DNA of 64,000 bases from Vibrio fortis (GTDB lineage: Bacteria; Pseudomonadota; Gammaproteobacteria; Enterobacterales; Vibrionaceae). The DNA is taken from contig NZ_AP025487.1 in NCBI RefSeq assembly GCF_024347475.1, positions 930,001 through 994,000 of the forward strand, read 5' to 3'. The position numbers and the translations under genes are program-made. Positions 45,557 to 54,993 of this stretch are shown here, piece by piece; the first letter of the stretch is position 1, and every line of letters starts with the position of its first letter. The notes below the pieces were generated by a model that saw nothing but the letters and a program-made list of their open reading frames with translations, searched no databases and was not told the DNA's origin.

Positions 45557-45832
45557 TGCCGATTTCCTAAAAATTATTTAATTACTTTATTAAAGTACCT
45601 TAAATTGGCGTTTGATAGAATAAAAATCTGAACAATCGGTTAATTCCGAATAACCTTTAGCCAGTGAGTGTTCAGGAGGGATGGCGAGGGATTTCGTAAA
45701 CTCGGTCTGAGTAGGGATAAGCCGAGGGGCGAAACGCTTAAAATCACAGGAATACCGAAAAGATTTTATACATTCTTGATCTAAGTAGGTGCTACCCATA
45801 AAGTATCAAACTAATATAATAATAAATTAGAT

Positions 45833-47155
45833 GTGAACGAGGTCGATTTGTCACATTTCCAACAAACCATCTCCGCTTTGATTGAGCGAGTTCAAAATGC
45901 CCAAGCTGGCGAAGTTCGTTGTGTTGAAGTTTTAAAGCAAAAACCACCGTTTGCATTTATTGATTGGCTTCATGCTCAACCGCTGTTCCCAAAATTCTAC
46001 TGGCAGTCTCGCGACACTCGAGAAGAGGTGGTTGCGCTAGGACAACTTCATACCTTTTCCGATCCTGCTCCTGCTTACGCCATTCTTGGTGAAGATCAAC
46101 GCATCTGGGGTGGTCGCTCCTTTGACGGGCACACTGAAAAGAATCGACGCTGTATGGAGTCGTTTTTCTTCCTGCCACAAATCGAACTGATTCGCTTTGA
46201 TGAGCAATGGTCTTTGGCGGTTAACTTAACCCCTGATCGCGTTGCTTCCGTCAGTGCGCTTAAGAAGTTGTCGGTTGACGCTGCAATACTGGCCCCGTTA
46301 ACTACTCATATAGAACACATTAGTCATATTCCAGAGCAACCGGAGTGGAGCAGCTTAGTCGAGAAGGTGCTCACTGGCATCAAAAATGACGATTTCAAAA
46401 AAGTGGTACTGGCTCGTAAAACCACAGCACAGCTTGATGAGCCAATTTGTGCCGCTCAGTTATTGAAAGCCAGCTATCAAAAAAACCACAATAGCTTTCA
46501 CTTCATGTTAGTGTTGGACTCTAAACACAGCTTTATTGGCTCAACACCAGAAAGGCTCTACAGTCGCCACGGTACTGAGCTTGATACTGAAGCGCTAGCT
46601 GGCACTATAGGTCGGGGCAAGAATGCGTCGTCGGACATGGAACTCGCTAACTGGCTGACGCAAGATCAGAAAAACCTCAATGAAAACCAATATGTTGTAG
46701 ACGACATTGTTGATCGCTTAACGCCGCATTCTCACTCTGTGAGTGTTGAAAAAGAGGCGCGTTTAGTGCGTTTACGTAAGGTTCAACATCTTAAGCGTCA
46801 TATTCACGCCCAACTGCACAATGGTGTGAATGGGGTTCAGTTATTGGGCACGCTACAACCTACGGCTGCAGTGGCGGGTTTGCCACGCAAAGAGTCCATG
46901 GACTTTATTGCGAAACACGAACCCTTTGCTCGTGGCTGGTATGCAGGTTCAGTCGGCTACATTAGCCACCAACGAGCAGAGTTTTGTGTCGCGATTCGCA
47001 GTGCCTTGATCGTCAATGATCAAGTGCAGCTCTTCGCAGGCGCTGGGATCGTGCCTGGATCCGTGGCCGAACATGAGTGGCAAGAGCTGAACAAGAAGAT
47101 GTCGACTCTTTTAAGTCTTATCTCTGAACACCCACCACTGGGTGTGGCGTCATGA
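45833..47155 (+). CDS. menF: menaquinone-specific isochorismate synthase MenF
   Basis: A 440-residue chorismate-using enzyme that converts chorismate to isochorismate, the first step of menaquinone synthesis. The C-terminal catalytic domain has KVVLARKT, FIGSTPERLYSR, EALAGTIGRG, KHLKRHIHAQL and AGAGIVPGS, all in the canonical order. The start is a GTG with no visible ribosome-binding site, preceded by an AT-rich stretch, so the true start is uncertain. The stop overlaps menD in an ATGA. It heads the menF-D-H-B-C-E operon, the same order as in E. coli. Confidence 0.95.
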   Translation: MNEVDLSHFQQTISALIERVQNAQAGEVRCVEVLKQKPPFAFIDWLHAQPLFPKFYWQSRDTREEVVALGQLHTFSDPAPAYAILGEDQRIWGGRSFDGHTEKNRRCMESFFFLPQIELIRFDEQWSLAVNLTPDRVASVSALKKLSVDAAILAPLTTHIEHISHIPEQPEWSSLVEKVLTGIKNDDFKKVVLARKTTAQLDEPICAAQLLKASYQKNHNSFHFMLVLDSKHSFIGSTPERLYSRHGTELDTEALAGTIGRGKNASSDMELANWLTQDQKNLNENQYVVDDIVDRLTPHSHSVSVEKEARLVRLRKVQHLKRHIHAQLHNGVNGVQLLGTLQPTAAVAGLPRKESMDFIAKHEPFARGWYAGSVGYISHQRAEFCVAIRSALIVNDQVQLFAGAGIVPGSVAEHEWQELNKKMSTLLSLISEHPPLGVAS

Positions 47156-48891
47156 GTTCATCATCGTTGAAGCATGACCAAGCAGTATTAAATCGAGTCT
47201 GGTCATCGACGCTGCTTGAAGAGTTAGCGCGCAGTGGTGTTGAGCATATCTGTATTGCTCCAGGCTCGCGTTCAACGCCTTTGACTCTTGAGGCACAAGC
47301 CAATAAAAAACTCACCATCCATACTCACTTTGATGAGCGCGGCTTAGGCTTTTTCGCATTAGGTTTAGCGAAAGCGACGAAAAGCAAAGTGGCGGTTATT
47401 GTGACTTCCGGCACAGCGGTTGCCAACCTCTTGCCTGCTGTAGCTGAGGCTGGTCTAACTCGCGAGTCTCTGATTCTTTTGACCTCAGATCGTCCTATCG
47501 AGTTAGTTAATTGTGGTGCGAACCAAGCCATACAACAACTGGGTATTTTTTCTCAACATGTTGAAGGGACACTGAATCTTCCAAGTCCAAGTACTCAGGT
47601 GTCTTTGAACTGGTTGTTATGTTCATTGGATGATTTGTTGGCGCAGCAAAGTGCCAAGGGTGGACCTATCCATATTAACTGCCCTTATCCAGAACCACTT
47701 TACTCCAATGAGAGTTCAGATATTTATTACGACTATCTGTCTTCAATTTCTGCATGGAAAGTGAGTGACAAGCCATACACCTCTAAGCCATATCGCTTAT
47801 GCGAGACTAGCCCAAATATCTCATCGAGTGATTATAATCAGCGCCGTGGGGTGGTTGTGATTGGTTCTGTGGCGTTGGAACAAGCTCAGGCAGCAATGCA
47901 GTTTGCGCAGTCATTAGGCTGGCCTGTGTTTTGTGACGCCCAATCTGGCGTGGCTAGTGATTGGCAACACTACGATCTTTGGCTTCAAATCCCAGAGCTT
48001 GCTCAGCAATTAGGTGAGTGTGACTGTATCGTACAATTTGGTGAGCGGGTTGTGTCTAAGCGTTTGAATCATTGGATCAAACAACAGGCTAAAGACTTCT
48101 CGCCAGAGCAGTATCTTGTGATATCGCCAGACAGCCACTGTATCAACCAAGATCATTTACCTCAAACTCATATCATTGCTCAGCCAAGTATGTGGCTAAA
48201 CAGTCAGTCGCTGCCAAGTTTGCATGCTCATCATGCTGGTTGGGCTGATGGCCTTAAGTTTGTTTCACAAAGTGTCTCTCAATTGTCTGGCGCTCAGTTA
48301 ATGAATGATGATCAGCTCACCGAGCTCAGTGTTGCCGTTGATTTGTCAGCTAGACTTAAAGAACGAGAGTTGTTTGTTGGAAACAGCCTAATGGTGAGAC
48401 TAGTCGATATGTTGTCAGCCGTGCCAAGCCGCTCTGTTTATAGTAATCGAGGCGCGTCAGGTATTGATGGGTTGATCGCGACAGCTGCGGGGGTACTCAA
48501 GGCCAATCAACAGCCGATGATGATGCTGATTGGTGATACCTCTCTGCTTTACGATTTGAACTCGTTGGCTCTGCTGAGTGAGTCGCAGACGCCTATGGTG
48601 ATCGTGGTGACGAATAACGATGGCGGTGCGATTTTCGATTTGCTGCCGGTTCCTCAACAACAGAAACAATCTCTCTATCAGATGCCTCATGGCTATGATT
48701 TTGAACACGCTGCGGCACAGTTTCGATTGCAATATGCAGCCCCTGAAACTCTAACTCAGTATCAGAATGTGATTGAGTCACACTTTGAGCAGGGCGAGGG
48801 CGTAATACTGGTTGAAGTAAAAACACCTCCAGAACAAGCCTCTCACTTGTTGAAGCAGTTCAATTCAATGTTAAAAGAGGCGTTAGCCTAA
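47152..48891 (+). CDS. menD: SEPHCHC synthase MenD
   Basis: A 579-residue thiamine-diphosphate enzyme that joins isochorismate and 2-oxoglutarate to give SEPHCHC. The N-terminal domain shows GVEHICIAPGSRSTPLTLEA and the catalytic Glu region HFDERGLGFFALGLAKA. The cofactor-binding C-terminal domain has SNRGASGIDGLIATAAG and the metal loop IGDTSLLYDLNSLALL. It overlaps menF by four bases and is followed at nine bases by menH, with AAGGAG between. Confidence 0.96.
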   Translation: MSSSSLKHDQAVLNRVWSSTLLEELARSGVEHICIAPGSRSTPLTLEAQANKKLTIHTHFDERGLGFFALGLAKATKSKVAVIVTSGTAVANLLPAVAEAGLTRESLILLTSDRPIELVNCGANQAIQQLGIFSQHVEGTLNLPSPSTQVSLNWLLCSLDDLLAQQSAKGGPIHINCPYPEPLYSNESSDIYYDYLSSISAWKVSDKPYTSKPYRLCETSPNISSSDYNQRRGVVVIGSVALEQAQAAMQFAQSLGWPVFCDAQSGVASDWQHYDLWLQIPELAQQLGECDCIVQFGERVVSKRLNHWIKQQAKDFSPEQYLVISPDSHCINQDHLPQTHIIAQPSMWLNSQSLPSLHAHHAGWADGLKFVSQSVSQLSGAQLMNDDQLTELSVAVDLSARLKERELFVGNSLMVRLVDMLSAVPSRSVYSNRGASGIDGLIATAAGVLKANQQPMMMLIGDTSLLYDLNSLALLSESQTPMVIVVTNNDGGAIFDLLPVPQQQKQSLYQMPHGYDFEHAAAQFRLQYAAPETLTQYQNVIESHFEQGEGVILVEVKTPPEQASHLLKQFNSMLKEALA

Positions 48892-48900
48892 GGAGTCGAC

Positions 48901-49701
48901 ATGCTTTTCTCCACTTACTATCCCGCTAAGCAAACCTCGTCAGAGAAACCTTTGCTTGTGTTCCTGCATGGTCTACTTGGAAGCGGTGAGGATTGGAGTG
49001 CATGTCACTCATACCTGTCTGAATATCCGCGACTGTGTATCGATCTGCCGGGACACGGTAAAAGTTGTTTTGTCGACCCGATAGGTTTTGACCACTGCTG
49101 TGAGAAAATTGTCCAAAATGTCCAATTTCAGCTTCAGCAATATCAACTCCCTGATGATTATCCTATTGTTTTGATTGGTTACTCTCTTGGTGGCCGCTTG
49201 GCGATGTATGGTGTGACCAACGGTAAATTTGACGAGTTGAACTTGGTGAAAGTTGTCGTAGAAGGAGGCAACTTCGGGCTCGACTGTGACGACGCAAGAG
49301 CACAGCGTCTGGTGCACGATACCCAGTGGGCAGTACGCTTTGCACAGCAATCAATTGAAGATGTTTTAGACGATTGGTATCAACAAAGCGTCTTTTCTTC
49401 ACTAAATCATGAGCAAAGACAAACTTTGGTCATAAAGCGTAGTGGTAACCTTGGAGTATCCGTAGCAAATATGTTGTTATCTACATCACTGGCTAAGCAA
49501 CCGGATTTACGTGCCACATTGAAATCTTGTGAGCATCAACTGCATTATATTTGTGGTAAAAAAGATCGTAAATTCATTGAATTGGCTGAGAGTAGCGGCT
49601 TCGAATGCAGCCAGGTTGATCATGCTGGGCACAATGTCCATTTTGAACAGCCTGAACTATTTTCGAATTTGATCATCCAATGCATTAACAAGCATGATTG
49701 A
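48901..49701 (+). CDS. menH: SHCHC synthase MenH
   Basis: A 266-residue alpha/beta-hydrolase that eliminates pyruvate from SEPHCHC. The oxyanion region VFLHGLLGSGEDW, the nucleophile elbow GYSLGGR, and the C-terminal His in DHAGHNVHFEQP are in the expected positions for the Ser-Asp-His triad. AAGGAG is well spaced before the ATG. A gap of 130 bases before menB is the longest in the first half of the operon and could hold a secondary promoter, though none is clear. Confidence 0.92.
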   Translation: MLFSTYYPAKQTSSEKPLLVFLHGLLGSGEDWSACHSYLSEYPRLCIDLPGHGKSCFVDPIGFDHCCEKIVQNVQFQLQQYQLPDDYPIVLIGYSLGGRLAMYGVTNGKFDELNLVKVVVEGGNFGLDCDDARAQRLVHDTQWAVRFAQQSIEDVLDDWYQQSVFSSLNHEQRQTLVIKRSGNLGVSVANMLLSTSLAKQPDLRATLKSCEHQLHYICGKKDRKFIELAESSGFECSQVDHAGHNVHFEQPELFSNLIIQCINKHD

Positions 49702-49831
49702 ACCAGTCGCAAACGCATTACGTAAAAACGCTTGATGTAGATAGCACTCAGTATAAATAACACTTTACATAAGTAGAGCGTGACACCACCGGATAAAGGT
49801 TGTGCTCACGAATATAACAATGGGAACCACC

Positions 49832-50698
49832 ATGGCGAAAACAGTAGGCATCACCGAAGAAGAACTATACGCAGCAGTAAACTGGAGCGATGTAGGCAGT
49901 CAATATGAAGACATTCAATACCATAAGTCAGACGACGGTATTGCGAAGATCACGATTGCTCGTCCTCAAGTTCACAACGCGTTTCGTCCACAAACCGTAA
50001 AAGAGATGATCAACGCACTGGCTGACGCTCGCTATGACGAGAAAGTAGGCGTAATCATTCTGACTGGCTTAGGTGAGAAAGCATTCTGTTCTGGTGGTGA
50101 CCAGAGTATCCGTGGTGACTACGGCGGTTACCAAGATGATTCAGGTACGCACCACCTAAACGTTCTCGATTTCCAACGCCAAATTCGTACTTGTCCTAAG
50201 CCTGTGATTGCAGCCGTGTCTGGTTGGGCTGTTGGTGGTGGTCACGTGCTGCACATGATGTGTGACTTAACGATTGCTGCTGAAAATGCACAGTTTGGTC
50301 AAACGGGTCCGAAAGTAGGTTCATTTGATGGTGGCTGGGGCGCATCTTACATGGCTCGTATCGTGGGTCAGAAGAAAGCGCGTGAGATCTGGTTCCTATG
50401 TCGTTTCTACGATGCACAAGAAGCCGTTGATATGGGCTTAGTGAACACAGTTGTGCCTGTAGAAGATTTAGAAAAAGAGACCGTACGTTGGTGTCGTGAG
50501 GTACTACAACATAGCCCGATGGCACTACGATGCCTAAAAGCAGCGCTGAACGCCGATTGTGATGGTCAGGCTGGTCTGCAAGAACTAGCGGGTAATGCGA
50601 CCATGATGTTCTACATGACAGAAGAAGGCCAAGAAGGTCGTAACGCATTTAACGAGAAACGTCGCCCCGATTTCGACAAGTTCCCGCGTAACCCATAA
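49832..50698 (+). CDS. menB: 1,4-dihydroxy-2-naphthoyl-CoA synthase MenB
   Basis: A crotonase-fold enzyme of 288 residues that cyclises o-succinylbenzoyl-CoA to the naphthoate ring. Motifs: [55 protein letters not shown] and the MenB-typical C-terminus ending DFDKFPRNP. The frame is open from GTG 49802, and ATG codons occur at 49820 and 49832; I chose 49832 on protein length, with moderate certainty. A weak hairpin with a T-rich tail lies just downstream. Confidence 0.95.
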   Translation: MAKTVGITEEELYAAVNWSDVGSQYEDIQYHKSDDGIAKITIARPQVHNAFRPQTVKEMINALADARYDEKVGVIILTGLGEKAFCSGGDQSIRGDYGGYQDDSGTHHLNVLDFQRQIRTCPKPVIAAVSGWAVGGGHVLHMMCDLTIAAENAQFGQTGPKVGSFDGGWGASYMARIVGQKKAREIWFLCRFYDAQEAVDMGLVNTVVPVEDLEKETVRWCREVLQHSPMALRCLKAALNADCDGQAGLQELAGNATMMFYMTEEGQEGRNAFNEKRRPDFDKFPRNP

Positions 50699-50717
50699 TC
50701 GAATCTACTACCACACT

Positions 50718-50746
50718 GAGTCGCACAATGCGGCTCTTTGTGTTTT
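50718..50746 (+). terminator. weak internal terminator between menB and menC
   Basis: GAGTCGC-ACAAT-GCGGCTC (one G-U pair) followed by TTTGTGTTTTT. It probably attenuates but does not stop transcription into menC. Confidence 0.6.
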
Positions 50747-50772
50747 TGATGCTTTGTTCACTAGGAAGACTT

Positions 50773-51780
50773 ATGAACACAATGAATTCAACACGTACAG
50801 CTAAACTCTATCGTTATCAATTACCTATGGATAGCGGTGTGGTTCTACGTGACAACAAGCTAATTCAACGTACTGGCTACGTTATTGAGCTTGAGCATGA
50901 TGGTAAGCGAGCGCTGGGTGAGGTTTCTCCTCTGCCTGGGTTCAGCTTAGAAGACACAGATCAAGCGGGTATTCAACTTCAAGAACAGTTGGAGTTATGG
51001 AGCCACAACAAACCTCTGACTCCTTATGAGGATCTTTACCCTTCGGTTGCGTTTGGCCTATCGATGGCAATGATGGAACTTGAAGGCAAGCTAGGATCTG
51101 AAGGGAATTACCGTGCTGCACCACTGTGCACCGGCGATCCAGACGAACTGATTCCAGTACTTAACGAAATGGAAGGTGAGAAAGTCGCGAAAGTGAAGGT
51201 TGGCCTCTATGAGGCGATTCGCGATGGCATGTTGGTAAGCCTTTTCCTTGAGTCGATACCAGACTTGAGTTTACGACTCGATGCTAACCGAGCTTGGAAA
51301 CCAGAGAAAGCGAAGCAATTCATTAAGTACATTTCTCCGTCTTTGCGCCAGCGTATCAGCTTTATTGAAGAGCCGTGTCAGCAGCCAGAAGACAGCTTGG
51401 CGTTTGCGATTGATAACGGTGTTGCAATTGCATGGGATGAAACCCTGCAAGACGCAGTTAAGCGACCAGACTTTAATCTCAGTGACCTGACAGGCGCTAA
51501 AGCGGTGGTGATCAAGCCGACGTTGATTGGTTCGGTTGAACGCTGTATCGCGATTATTGAGCGTGCAAAACAACTTGGTATCAAGCCGGTGCTCAGTTCA
51601 AGCATTGAGACCAGTCTTGGGCTTACTCAAATTGCCCGTTTGGCCCATCAGTACTTACCTGACGAAGTTCCGGGTTTAGATACTATTGGTCTGTTTCAGT
51701 CTCAACTCGAAGTGGCATGGCCAAATAGTGACTTGCCATTAGCGACGTTAGAAAGTCAGCAGTTGATCTGGCAGTCGTAA
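50773..51780 (+). CDS. menC: o-succinylbenzoate synthase MenC
   Basis: A 335-residue enolase-superfamily enzyme that dehydrates SHCHC to o-succinylbenzoate. The catalytic lysine is in KVAKVKVGLYE, and the metal ligands lie in LRLDANRAW, FIEEPCQ and IAWDETL, followed by KAVVIKPTLIGS. The frame is open from 50728, but AGGAAG upstream of ATG 50773 gives the better start. menE follows, with only five bases after the stop. Confidence 0.95.
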   Translation: MNTMNSTRTAKLYRYQLPMDSGVVLRDNKLIQRTGYVIELEHDGKRALGEVSPLPGFSLEDTDQAGIQLQEQLELWSHNKPLTPYEDLYPSVAFGLSMAMMELEGKLGSEGNYRAAPLCTGDPDELIPVLNEMEGEKVAKVKVGLYEAIRDGMLVSLFLESIPDLSLRLDANRAWKPEKAKQFIKYISPSLRQRISFIEEPCQQPEDSLAFAIDNGVAIAWDETLQDAVKRPDFNLSDLTGAKAVVIKPTLIGSVERCIAIIERAKQLGIKPVLSSSIETSLGLTQIARLAHQYLPDEVPGLDTIGLFQSQLEVAWPNSDLPLATLESQQLIWQS

Positions 51781-51785
51781 TCGAT

Positions 51786-53261
51786 TTGAATCATCCACAT
51801 ACATACAGCTCATCACACCTTGATGAGCTGAACTCTTTTTCATCAAGTACGCCCGTGAATTCTAATCACTCCTTATGGCAACGCTGGGTAGACTCAACGC
51901 CAGACAGTTGCGCATTAATCACGCCTTCACAAACCTTTAATTGGCGCCAGCTTAATTCGTTGGTAGAAGGTTATAGCAGTTACTTACGTGCTCAAGGTCT
52001 CTCTAAAGGTGACGTCTTAACCGTCGTTGGCAAGAACAGAAGTGAGTTAGTGGTCGCTTATCTTGCCTCCCTTAATCTTGGTATTTTGGTTGCTATGACC
52101 ATGCCTCAGCCAATAAACAAGCTCAATCAAAAGCTGACAACTCTTTATGCTGATGACCAGCGCCGTTTTGTGGCTTTTACTGATACTGATATAAGCGAAA
52201 CTATTCAGGAGATTGATGCAGAGCTGATAGCGTTACCCAGCCTAGATGATCTCGTGGGCTTTACATCGTCTGATACTGTTGAAGAACAGGGGTTTCAAAC
52301 TGAACTCGCCTCGATAGTATTCACCTCGGGCTCAACAGGTAACCCGAAAGCGGTGGCTCACACTACAGAGCAGCATATTGCATCGGCCTCTGGACTGCTG
52401 GAGCAGTTCAAATTTAGTATTGGCGATACCTGGTTATTAAGCCTGCCAATGTACCATGTGTCTGGGCTAGCGATTGTGTACCGTTGGCTGGTGGCCGGTG
52501 CAACATTGAAAATCGGTGATCAAGGTTTAGACAAAGATATAGAAAAATGTACACACGCCTCTTTGGTAGCGACTCAGCTGCGTCGGTTACTAGAAAGTAA
52601 GTGCCCACTTGCTTTGAGCCATGTCTTGTTGGGAGGAAGCCATATTCCCAATTCACTTGCACTTGAAGCGAACCGACGTGGGATCACCACATGGCTTGGA
52701 TATGGGATGACGGAAGCGGCATCAACGGTGACCGCTAAGTCTATAGATGAGCATGACACTGCTGGAGCTGTACTGGCACATCGAACGTTGAAGATTGTTA
52801 AGCAGCGCATCTATATTGGCGGTAAAACTTTGGCTTCAGGTTATTACTATCAAAGGAACCTGACGCCTCTTGTTGATGCCGATGGCTGGTTTGATAGCAA
52901 AGATCTGGGTGAATGGGTAGGCGACCAAATTTCAATTATCGGTAGGGCGGATAACCAGTTTATTTCGGGTGGTGAAAACATTCATTGCGAAGAGATTGAA
53001 CAAGCGTTGAATCAGTTGTCGGCGGTTAAAATGGCGGTGATTATTCCAGTTGAAGATAACGAATTCGGTTTTCGTCCCGTTGCGATTATTGATTGTGAAG
53101 AGCTGCCATCTAAAGATGAATTTGAACATCAATTGCAAGGTAAACTAGAACGCTTCAAATTTCCTGTTGCTTACTATCGTATGCCGTCAATTGAGCAGTC
53201 AGGGATTAAGGTTTCTCGTGCGCAGCTGGCAGCGTGGCTTAACACTGAACTCACCAAATAA
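51786..53261 (+). CDS. menE: o-succinylbenzoate-CoA ligase MenE
   Basis: A 491-residue acyl-adenylating enzyme that makes o-succinylbenzoyl-CoA, the MenB substrate. The ATP-binding loop IVFTSGSTGNPKAVAHT, the TLKIVKQRIYIGGKTLASGY segment, the D-box DGWFDSKDLGEW and the hinge GRADNQFISGGENIHCEEIE are present. The start is uncertain: TTG at 51786 has no ribosome-binding site, and GTG at 51855 is an alternative that removes 23 poorly conserved residues. The adenylation core begins about 10 residues after the second start. Last gene of the operon. Confidence 0.94.
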   Translation: MNHPHTYSSSHLDELNSFSSSTPVNSNHSLWQRWVDSTPDSCALITPSQTFNWRQLNSLVEGYSSYLRAQGLSKGDVLTVVGKNRSELVVAYLASLNLGILVAMTMPQPINKLNQKLTTLYADDQRRFVAFTDTDISETIQEIDAELIALPSLDDLVGFTSSDTVEEQGFQTELASIVFTSGSTGNPKAVAHTTEQHIASASGLLEQFKFSIGDTWLLSLPMYHVSGLAIVYRWLVAGATLKIGDQGLDKDIEKCTHASLVATQLRRLLESKCPLALSHVLLGGSHIPNSLALEANRRGITTWLGYGMTEAASTVTAKSIDEHDTAGAVLAHRTLKIVKQRIYIGGKTLASGYYYQRNLTPLVDADGWFDSKDLGEWVGDQISIIGRADNQFISGGENIHCEEIEQALNQLSAVKMAVIIPVEDNEFGFRPVAIIDCEELPSKDEFEHQLQGKLERFKFPVAYYRMPSIEQSGIKVSRAQLAAWLNTELTK

Positions 53262-53264
53262 AAC

Positions 53265-53344
53265 GAAGCGCAATACACGGTGACTAGTCGTAATTGCGCT
53301 TCAGGGGGTTGTGATGGCGGTGAAACCATCACAAATTCTTTATT
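53265..53344. terminator. two stem-loops between menE and the PTS gene
   Basis: GAAGCGCAAT/ATTGCGCTTC (53265-53302) encloses a GACTAGTC palindrome. TTGTGATGG/CCATCACAA (53309-53334) is followed on the plus strand by ATTCTTTATTT. They lie between convergent genes and should end both transcripts. Confidence 0.75.
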
Positions 53345-53356
53345 TGGAGGTTGTGA

Positions 53357-54820
53357 TTACGCGAGTGCCTTCTTCATTTGATCTGCGACTTTATCGACTT
53401 TACCTAAGCCGATGATAACCTGCAGTCCACCCTTACCTACCGGGACCACACCTGCAGCACCAAGCTTCTTCAAGGCTTCGCTATCAGCTGCTGACGAATC
53501 TTTCACAGTCAGACGCAGGCGAGTGATGCAGTTGTCGACTTCAAGAATATTATCTGCGCCGCCAATTGCTTCAATGTAGTTGTGGGTTAGGTTAACCAAG
53601 GCTTCTGGAGATTCATTTTCACCCTCGGTTTCCATCTCTTCACCGCGACCCGGCGTACGTAGGTTGAACTTGATGATGGCGAAGCGGAAGATGCCGTAGT
53701 ACAGCGCGAAGAATACGACACCTTGAACCAGTAGCATGTACCATTTCACCGCAAGTGGGTTTTGGCTTGATAATACAAGGTCAACGAAACCGGCAGAGAA
53801 TCCAAATCCAGCGATCCACTCCATGCTCGCCGCAATATAGAGCGACAACCCCGTCAGTACTGCGTGGATTAAGAAGAGTACTGGCGCTAGGAACATAAAG
53901 CTAAATTCTAAAGGTTCTGTAATACCCGTGAAGAATGACGCCATACCAGCAGCTAGCATAATGGCAAAGACTTGGTTCTTATTTTTTGCATCAGCGCAGT
54001 GGTACATCGCTAATGCTGCCGCAGGTAAACCAAACATCATGATTGGGAAGAATCCAGCTTGATACATGCCCGTTTTACCCGGAATACCCGTACCGTTTGC
54101 TATTGATTGTGCGCCGCCTAGGAAATTCGGAATATCATTAATTCCCACAACGTCAAACCAGAACACGGGATAAAGAGCGTGGTGCATGCCTACGGACAGG
54201 AACAAGCGGTTGAAGAAGCCGAACAGACCAGCGCCAATTGCACCCATACTTTCAAGTTTTATACCTAGAATGATCAGTGCATCATACACAGCAGGCCAGA
54301 TATAAAGCAGAGCGAACGAGAGCACCATACCAGCCAGTGAGGTTAGGATTGGTACAAGACGTTTACCACTAAAGAAAGCGAGCGCTTGTGGTAGCTCAAC
54401 GGTTGAGAAGCGATTGTAGATTTCGGCAGAAATAATCCCGATGACGATGCCGACGAATTGGTTGCTGATCTTGTTAAACGCAGCTGGGACGTCACTCATT
54501 TCGACGTTAAGCAGCTGGGCAATTGAGCCCGGTGCGAGTAAGGTTGTCACAACAAGGAACATTACGAAGCCAGAGAGCGCAGCTGCACCGCTTTTATCAC
54601 GACTCAATCCAAACGCTACACCCACCGCGAATAGTACTGCCATGTTATCGATGATGGCACCGCCAGATTTGATCAAGAATGCCGCTAAGATGTTTTCGGA
54701 ACCCCAGCCAACAGGGTCGAGCCAATAGCCAATCCCCATAAGAATGGCAGCGGCAGGCAGTGTCGCAACGGGAACCATTAGCGCCTTACCAACTTTTTGC
54801 ATGTATCCGAGTATATTCAT
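53357..54820 (-). CDS. PTS sugar transporter EIICB, N-acetylglucosamine/glucose family
   Basis: A 487-residue inner-membrane permease. The EIIC domain (about 1-385) starts MNILGYMQKVGKALMVPVA, like NagE, and has the FFPIMMFGLPAAALAMY and GITEPLEF signatures. The EIIB domain (about 410-487) carries the phosphorylated Cys431 in NCITRLRLTV. There is no EIIA domain, although NagE normally has one, so phosphate must come from a separate EIIA such as Crr. Divergent from a DsdC-like LysR gene, its likely regulator. Sugar specificity is not settled; GlcNAc is only the nearest family guess. Confidence 0.9.
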   Translation of the reverse strand: MNILGYMQKVGKALMVPVATLPAAAILMGIGYWLDPVGWGSENILAAFLIKSGGAIIDNMAVLFAVGVAFGLSRDKSGAAALSGFVMFLVVTTLLAPGSIAQLLNVEMSDVPAAFNKISNQFVGIVIGIISAEIYNRFSTVELPQALAFFSGKRLVPILTSLAGMVLSFALLYIWPAVYDALIILGIKLESMGAIGAGLFGFFNRLFLSVGMHHALYPVFWFDVVGINDIPNFLGGAQSIANGTGIPGKTGMYQAGFFPIMMFGLPAAALAMYHCADAKNKNQVFAIMLAAGMASFFTGITEPLEFSFMFLAPVLFLIHAVLTGLSLYIAASMEWIAGFGFSAGFVDLVLSSQNPLAVKWYMLLVQGVVFFALYYGIFRFAIIKFNLRTPGRGEEMETEGENESPEALVNLTHNYIEAIGGADNILEVDNCITRLRLTVKDSSAADSEALKKLGAAGVVPVGKGGLQVIIGLGKVDKVADQMKKALA

Positions 54821-54855
54821 ATAAACCCCTAATAGGTATTAATCATTTTAATGCA

Positions 54856-54897
54856 CTAGTGATTGAGTACTTTTTGAAGAAAGGTTGATATCACTAG
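54856..54897. promoter_or_regulatory. inverted repeat in the PTS/LysR divergent promoter
   Basis: CTAGTGAT (54856-54863) and ATCACTAG (54890-54897) are perfect 8-bp inverted arms 26 bases apart, in the 173-base gap between divergent genes. This suits the paired sites of a LysR-type tetramer. The left arm sits inside CACTAGTG, itself a palindrome. Confidence 0.5.
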
Positions 54898-54993
54898 CAA
54901 TTTAAGAATCTTTGAATATTAGAAACTTATTTAGCGATGCAAACAAACGAAACGAGTAGTATCATGGATTAAATTTTTTAATGGGTGATGACG

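Noticed and set aside
45590..45799. 69-codon minus-strand frame between alaA and menF
   Set aside because: No ribosome-binding site, no recognisable features, and it occupies the divergent promoter region.
50196..50648. 150-codon antisense frame within menB
   Set aside because: Fully covered by menB, which is highly conserved; the peptide looks like random antisense sequence.
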